Shown here one piece after another: positions 61,586 to 64,000 of a stretch of 64,000 nt of DNA. Every line of letters starts with the position of its first letter. The stretch's first letter is position 1. This DNA is from JAEUHQ01 sp964538915. GTDB taxonomy: Bacteria; Planctomycetota; UBA1135; UBA2386. The notes beneath the pieces were generated by a model. It was not told the origin of the DNA. It ran no database searches and worked only from the letters and a program-made list of their open reading frames with translations. The DNA lies in contig CAZIFB010000010.1 in NCBI GenBank assembly GCA_964538915.1, positions 50,938-114,937 on the forward strand, read 5' to 3'. A program made the position numbers and the translations under genes.

Positions 61586-62122
61586 GATCGCGCTGCGGAG
61601 CGAACGTGCGTTCTTGCCGGCGCGCCAGGCGGCGTAGTGCACGCCGAACACAGCGGCCGTGAACACCGAGAGCGTCACCGGACCCGCGCCGAGCCAGTCG
61701 CCGTTGCAGCCGACGCACGCGAGCACGAACACCGGTAGCGGCACCAGCACGCCGCCGAGCAGACTGAACGCGCGCGGCACGGCGTGGTGGCGGCGAACGC
61801 GACGCAGGCCTCGTTCGAGCCAGGACAGCGAGAGAGCGCCGAGGAGGCCGTGACCTCCGATCAGCACCGTCAGCGAGACGGTGTCGTCGCCGAGGGCGCC
61901 GTGCAGGGCCCCGTGGGCGGTGGCGATCACGAGACCGAGCAGTGCGAGGCCCCAGCGCACCGGCGTGTAGACGAACACCGCCCCGAAGCCGGCCAGGGTC
62001 GCGTCGTCGTCGTCGTCGGGCCCGATGCCGCACAGCCCGCCCCAGCAGTTCGCGAGGATGACGCTGGTCAGCAGGCTCGCGGCCAGCGCGGCATCGGCGA
62101 GCACGGTTTCGAGCGGGGCCAT
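61583..62122 (-). CDS. Small membrane protein of unknown function
   Basis: A 179-residue protein with about five hydrophobic segments (for example GFGAVFVYTPVRWGLALLGL, AFSLLGGVLVPLPVFVLACVGC). An acidic loop GPDDDDDATL follows an NCWGGLCGIG segment with two Cys, and the C-terminus is basic (AWRAGKNARSLRS). No family is recognised. It is convergent with the peptidase gene and divergent from the helicase. Confidence 0.6.
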   Translation of the reverse strand: MAPLETVLADAALAASLLTSVILANCWGGLCGIGPDDDDDATLAGFGAVFVYTPVRWGLALLGLVIATAHGALHGALGDDTVSLTVLIGGHGLLGALSLSWLERGLRRVRRHHAVPRAFSLLGGVLVPLPVFVLACVGCNGDWLGAGPVTLSVFTAAVFGVHYAAWRAGKNARSLRSAI

Positions 62123-62209
62123 GGGGAAGGGCGCAAGACGATAGCTCGCGACGAATCCGGGTGGTTCGGCCCGGCGCCGATCTTCGCGGTGCGGGACCGT
62201 GGCGGGTGT

Positions 62210-62238
62210 TTGGTTTCCGTTCGTGTGCGCGGTAGCCT
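62210..62238 (+). promoter_or_regulatory. Promoter of the DEAD/DEAH helicase gene
   Basis: TTGGTT at 62210-62215 and TAGCCT at 62233-62238, spaced 17. Transcription should begin near 62246, giving a 29-base leader with GAGG at 62264-62267 before the GTG start. Confidence 0.55.
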
Positions 62239-62274
62239 CGCTGCGATGGGTGGGTACCAGCACGAGGTCCGGGC

Positions 62275-64000
62275 GTGGACCTGAGCGAGTTCGTTCGCCG
62301 GTTGCGGGCGGGCGTCGACGATGCGCCGGGCGCAGTCGCCGCGTGGCACCGACAGGAGCCTCGACCGGCGCGCATGGCCTGCCTCCCGGCGTGGTTGCAC
62401 GGCGACCTGCGAACGGCTCTCGAAGGGCGCGGCATCGTCGAACTCTACGCGCACCAGGCCGAAGCCGCGGAGCACCTCCACGCGGGCCGGCACACGGTGA
62501 TCGCCACGTCGACGGCGTCGGGCAAGTCGCTCGCGTACCACCTGCCGGTCCTCGACGCGCTGCTGCGCGACGGTCTCGACGCACGCGCTCTCTACCTCTA
62601 TCCGACGAAGGCGCTGGCGCGCGATCAGATGGCGGACGTCGAGAAGCTGCTGGTGGCGACGGGCCGCACCGACCTCACGGTCGCGGTGTACGACGGCGAC
62701 ACTCCGCCGGCCGTGCGACAGGCGCTACGCGAACACGGCACACTCGTCCTCACGAATCCGCACATGCTGCACGCGGGCATCCTGCCGAACCACACGAAGT
62801 GGCAGGGGCTGTTCACCGGCCTGCGCTACGTCGTCGTCGACGAGCTGCACACGCTGTCCGGCATCTACGGTTCGCACGTCGCGAACGTGCTTCGGCGGCT
62901 CGCGCGCATCTGCCGCCACTACGGCAGCGACCCGGTCTTCTGCGGGGCATCGGCGACGATCAGCAACGCGGGCGAACACGGGCGCCGTCTCTTCGAGAAG
63001 GCCGTGCAGGTCGTCGATCGCGACGGCAGTCCGCGCGGCGGGAAGCACTACGTCTTCCTGAACCCGAAGGTCGTGTCCGCGGTGTCGGGCCTGCGCGTCC
63101 CGGCGAGCGAAGCAGCGCGCCAGCTCGGCGGCTGGCTCCTGAAGAGCGACCTCCAGTCGATCTTCTTCGCGCGCTCGCGGCGCCAGACGGAAGTGCTCCT
63201 CAAGTACCTGCGCGACGAGGCGAAGGCGCGGCACGTCGACCAGGAGCGCGTCGCCGGCTATCGCGGCGGCTACCTCCCGAACCTGCGCCGCTCGATCGAG
63301 AAGGGGCTCCGCGACGGCACGATCCGCACGGTCGTGTCGACGAACGCCCTCGAACTCGGCGTCGACATCGGCAGCCTCGACGTGTGCGTTCTCGTCGGCT
63401 ACCCGGGCACCGTGTCGAGCACCTTCCAGCGCGCCGGCCGCGTCGGCCGGCGCACGCAGGAGAGTGCTGTCGTGCTCGTCGCGCGCAGCGACGCGATGGA
63501 CCAGTTCCTGATGCAGCATCCGGGGTTCCTGTTCGACGCGCCGCGCGACGCCGTCAGCATCGACCCCGACAACGCGATCATCCTCACCAACCACGTTCGT
63601 TGCGCGGCGTTCGAGCTGCCGTTCGACGAGGACGAGTCCTTCGGACAGGCGGCGGGCACACGCGACGTGCTCGAGTTCCTGACGCACGACCTCGGCGTGC
63701 TCGTGCACCAGGCCGGGCGCTTCCACTACGCGGACCGCACGTATCCGGCGGATGGCGTCAGCCTCACCGCCGCCGACATGGACAACGTGACGATCCAGGA
63801 CGTCGAGTCGAAGACGATCCTCGCGGAGATCGACCGGCCGTCCGCGATCACCGAAGTGCACGAGGGCGCGATCTACGGCCACCAGGGCGACACATGGCTC
63901 GTCGAGCGCTTCGACTACGACGACCGCCGCGCGTTCGTCCGGCGGATCGACGCCGACTTCTACACGGAGGCCGACACGGAGACCGAGGTCAAGGTGCTGC
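62275..64000 (+). CDS. DEAD/DEAH-box helicase, YprA/MrfA-like, N-terminal part
   Basis: The first 575 codons of a gene that runs off the right edge. The product has motif I as TSTASGKSLAYHLP, Ia YLYPTKALARDQM, Ib TNPHMLHAG, II VVVDELHTL, III CGASATISN, motif IV FFARSRRQTEV, V STNALELGVDIG and VI FQRAGRVGRR. The TASGKS and DELH forms match the YprA/MrfA/Hrq1-like branch, 3'-5' DNA helicases in repair. The C-terminal cysteine-rich domain of that branch would lie beyond the window. The start is GTG at 62275, after GAGG. Confidence 0.9.
   Translation, partial: MDLSEFVRRLRAGVDDAPGAVAAWHRQEPRPARMACLPAWLHGDLRTALEGRGIVELYAHQAEAAEHLHAGRHTVIATSTASGKSLAYHLPVLDALLRDGLDARALYLYPTKALARDQMADVEKLLVATGRTDLTVAVYDGDTPPAVRQALREHGTLVLTNPHMLHAGILPNHTKWQGLFTGLRYVVVDELHTLSGIYGSHVANVLRRLARICRHYGSDPVFCGASATISNAGEHGRRLFEKAVQVVDRDGSPRGGKHYVFLNPKVVSAVSGLRVPASEAARQLGGWLLKSDLQSIFFARSRRQTEVLLKYLRDEAKARHVDQERVAGYRGGYLPNLRRSIEKGLRDGTIRTVVSTNALELGVDIGSLDVCVLVGYPGTVSSTFQRAGRVGRRTQESAVVLVARSDAMDQFLMQHPGFLFDAPRDAVSIDPDNAIILTNHVRCAAFELPFDEDESFGQAAGTRDVLEFLTHDLGVLVHQAGRFHYADRTYPADGVSLTAADMDNVTIQDVESKTILAEIDRPSAITEVHEGAIYGHQGDTWLVERFDYDDRRAFVRRIDADFYTEADTETEVKVL

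Overview
The window is a gene-dense, strongly GC-rich chromosomal segment of a bacterium with an outer membrane. It carries housekeeping genes, exported beta-barrel and OmpA-type proteins, an FHA-fused Ser/Thr kinase, and many long exported proteins of unknown function. The mix (one ECF sigma factor paired with a very long anti-sigma-like protein, membrane-tethered acidic proteins, a SUMF1-type lipoprotein, PafA-type phosphatase, site-2 protease with a planctomycete-style tail) points most towards the Planctomycetota. That is an inference from gene content; there is no rRNA here to settle it. Two runs of N (10 and 100) show an assembled draft or metagenome contig. No tRNA, rRNA, CRISPR array, insertion sequence, integrase or phage gene was recognised, so this looks like core genome rather than an island.

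Layout. 1-4.4 kb, minus strand: the start of a LolC/E-type ABC permease, lysS, a Rieske ferredoxin, trmB (interrupted by an N gap) and ppa. 4.5-9.4 kb: an exported hydrolase, an Fpg/Nei glycosylase, a thioredoxin/MsrA-like fusion, a site-2 protease and an MBL hydrolase. 9.4-18.9 kb, plus strand: a 1,207-residue exported protein of unknown function with a coupled partner, miaE with a coupled lipase-like protein, a membrane-tethered HTH protein, then an OmpA lipoprotein, a SUMF1 lipoprotein and rsmA. 19.3-25.8 kb: information-processing operon dnaG-rpoD-zinc ribbon protein-selB, behind a 428-base structured leader with a good sigma70-like promoter. 25.9-30 kb: a tethered acidic protein, a small zinc-ribbon protein and a HEAT/VWA protein. 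30-35.5 kb: MFS transporter (minus), then ltaE, a phosphohexomutase, a SAM hydrolase-type protein and arginase. 35.5-36.0 kb: a tandem-repeat array holding the second gap. 36-46 kb: mainly minus strand, with an outer-membrane protein, a prenyltransferase-fold protein, a Hyi-family protein, purN, punA, DUF167, an FHA kinase and tilS. 46-48.3 kb: gap-pgk. 48.4-62 kb: a degenerate GmhB-like HAD protein, the sigma/anti-sigma pair, a TIGR03546/TIGR03545 fusion, a DUF480 protein, a TIM-barrel protein coupled to a phosphatase, and a DPP-IV-type peptidase. From 62.3 kb a DEAD/DEAH helicase runs off the window.

Genes are tightly packed. Start/stop overlaps (GTGA or ATGA) recur and indicate translational coupling. 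Many genes have a TA(C/G)NNT hexamer only 6-7 bases before the start codon, which suggests leaderless transcripts. The items most worth following are the TIGR03546/TIGR03545 fusion, the ECF sigma factor with its 861-residue partner, the HAD protein lacking several catalytic and zinc residues, the thioredoxin/MsrA-like fusion in a genome with selB, the leaderless-promoter pattern, and the repeat array. No single clear-cut new defence or mobile system was found.
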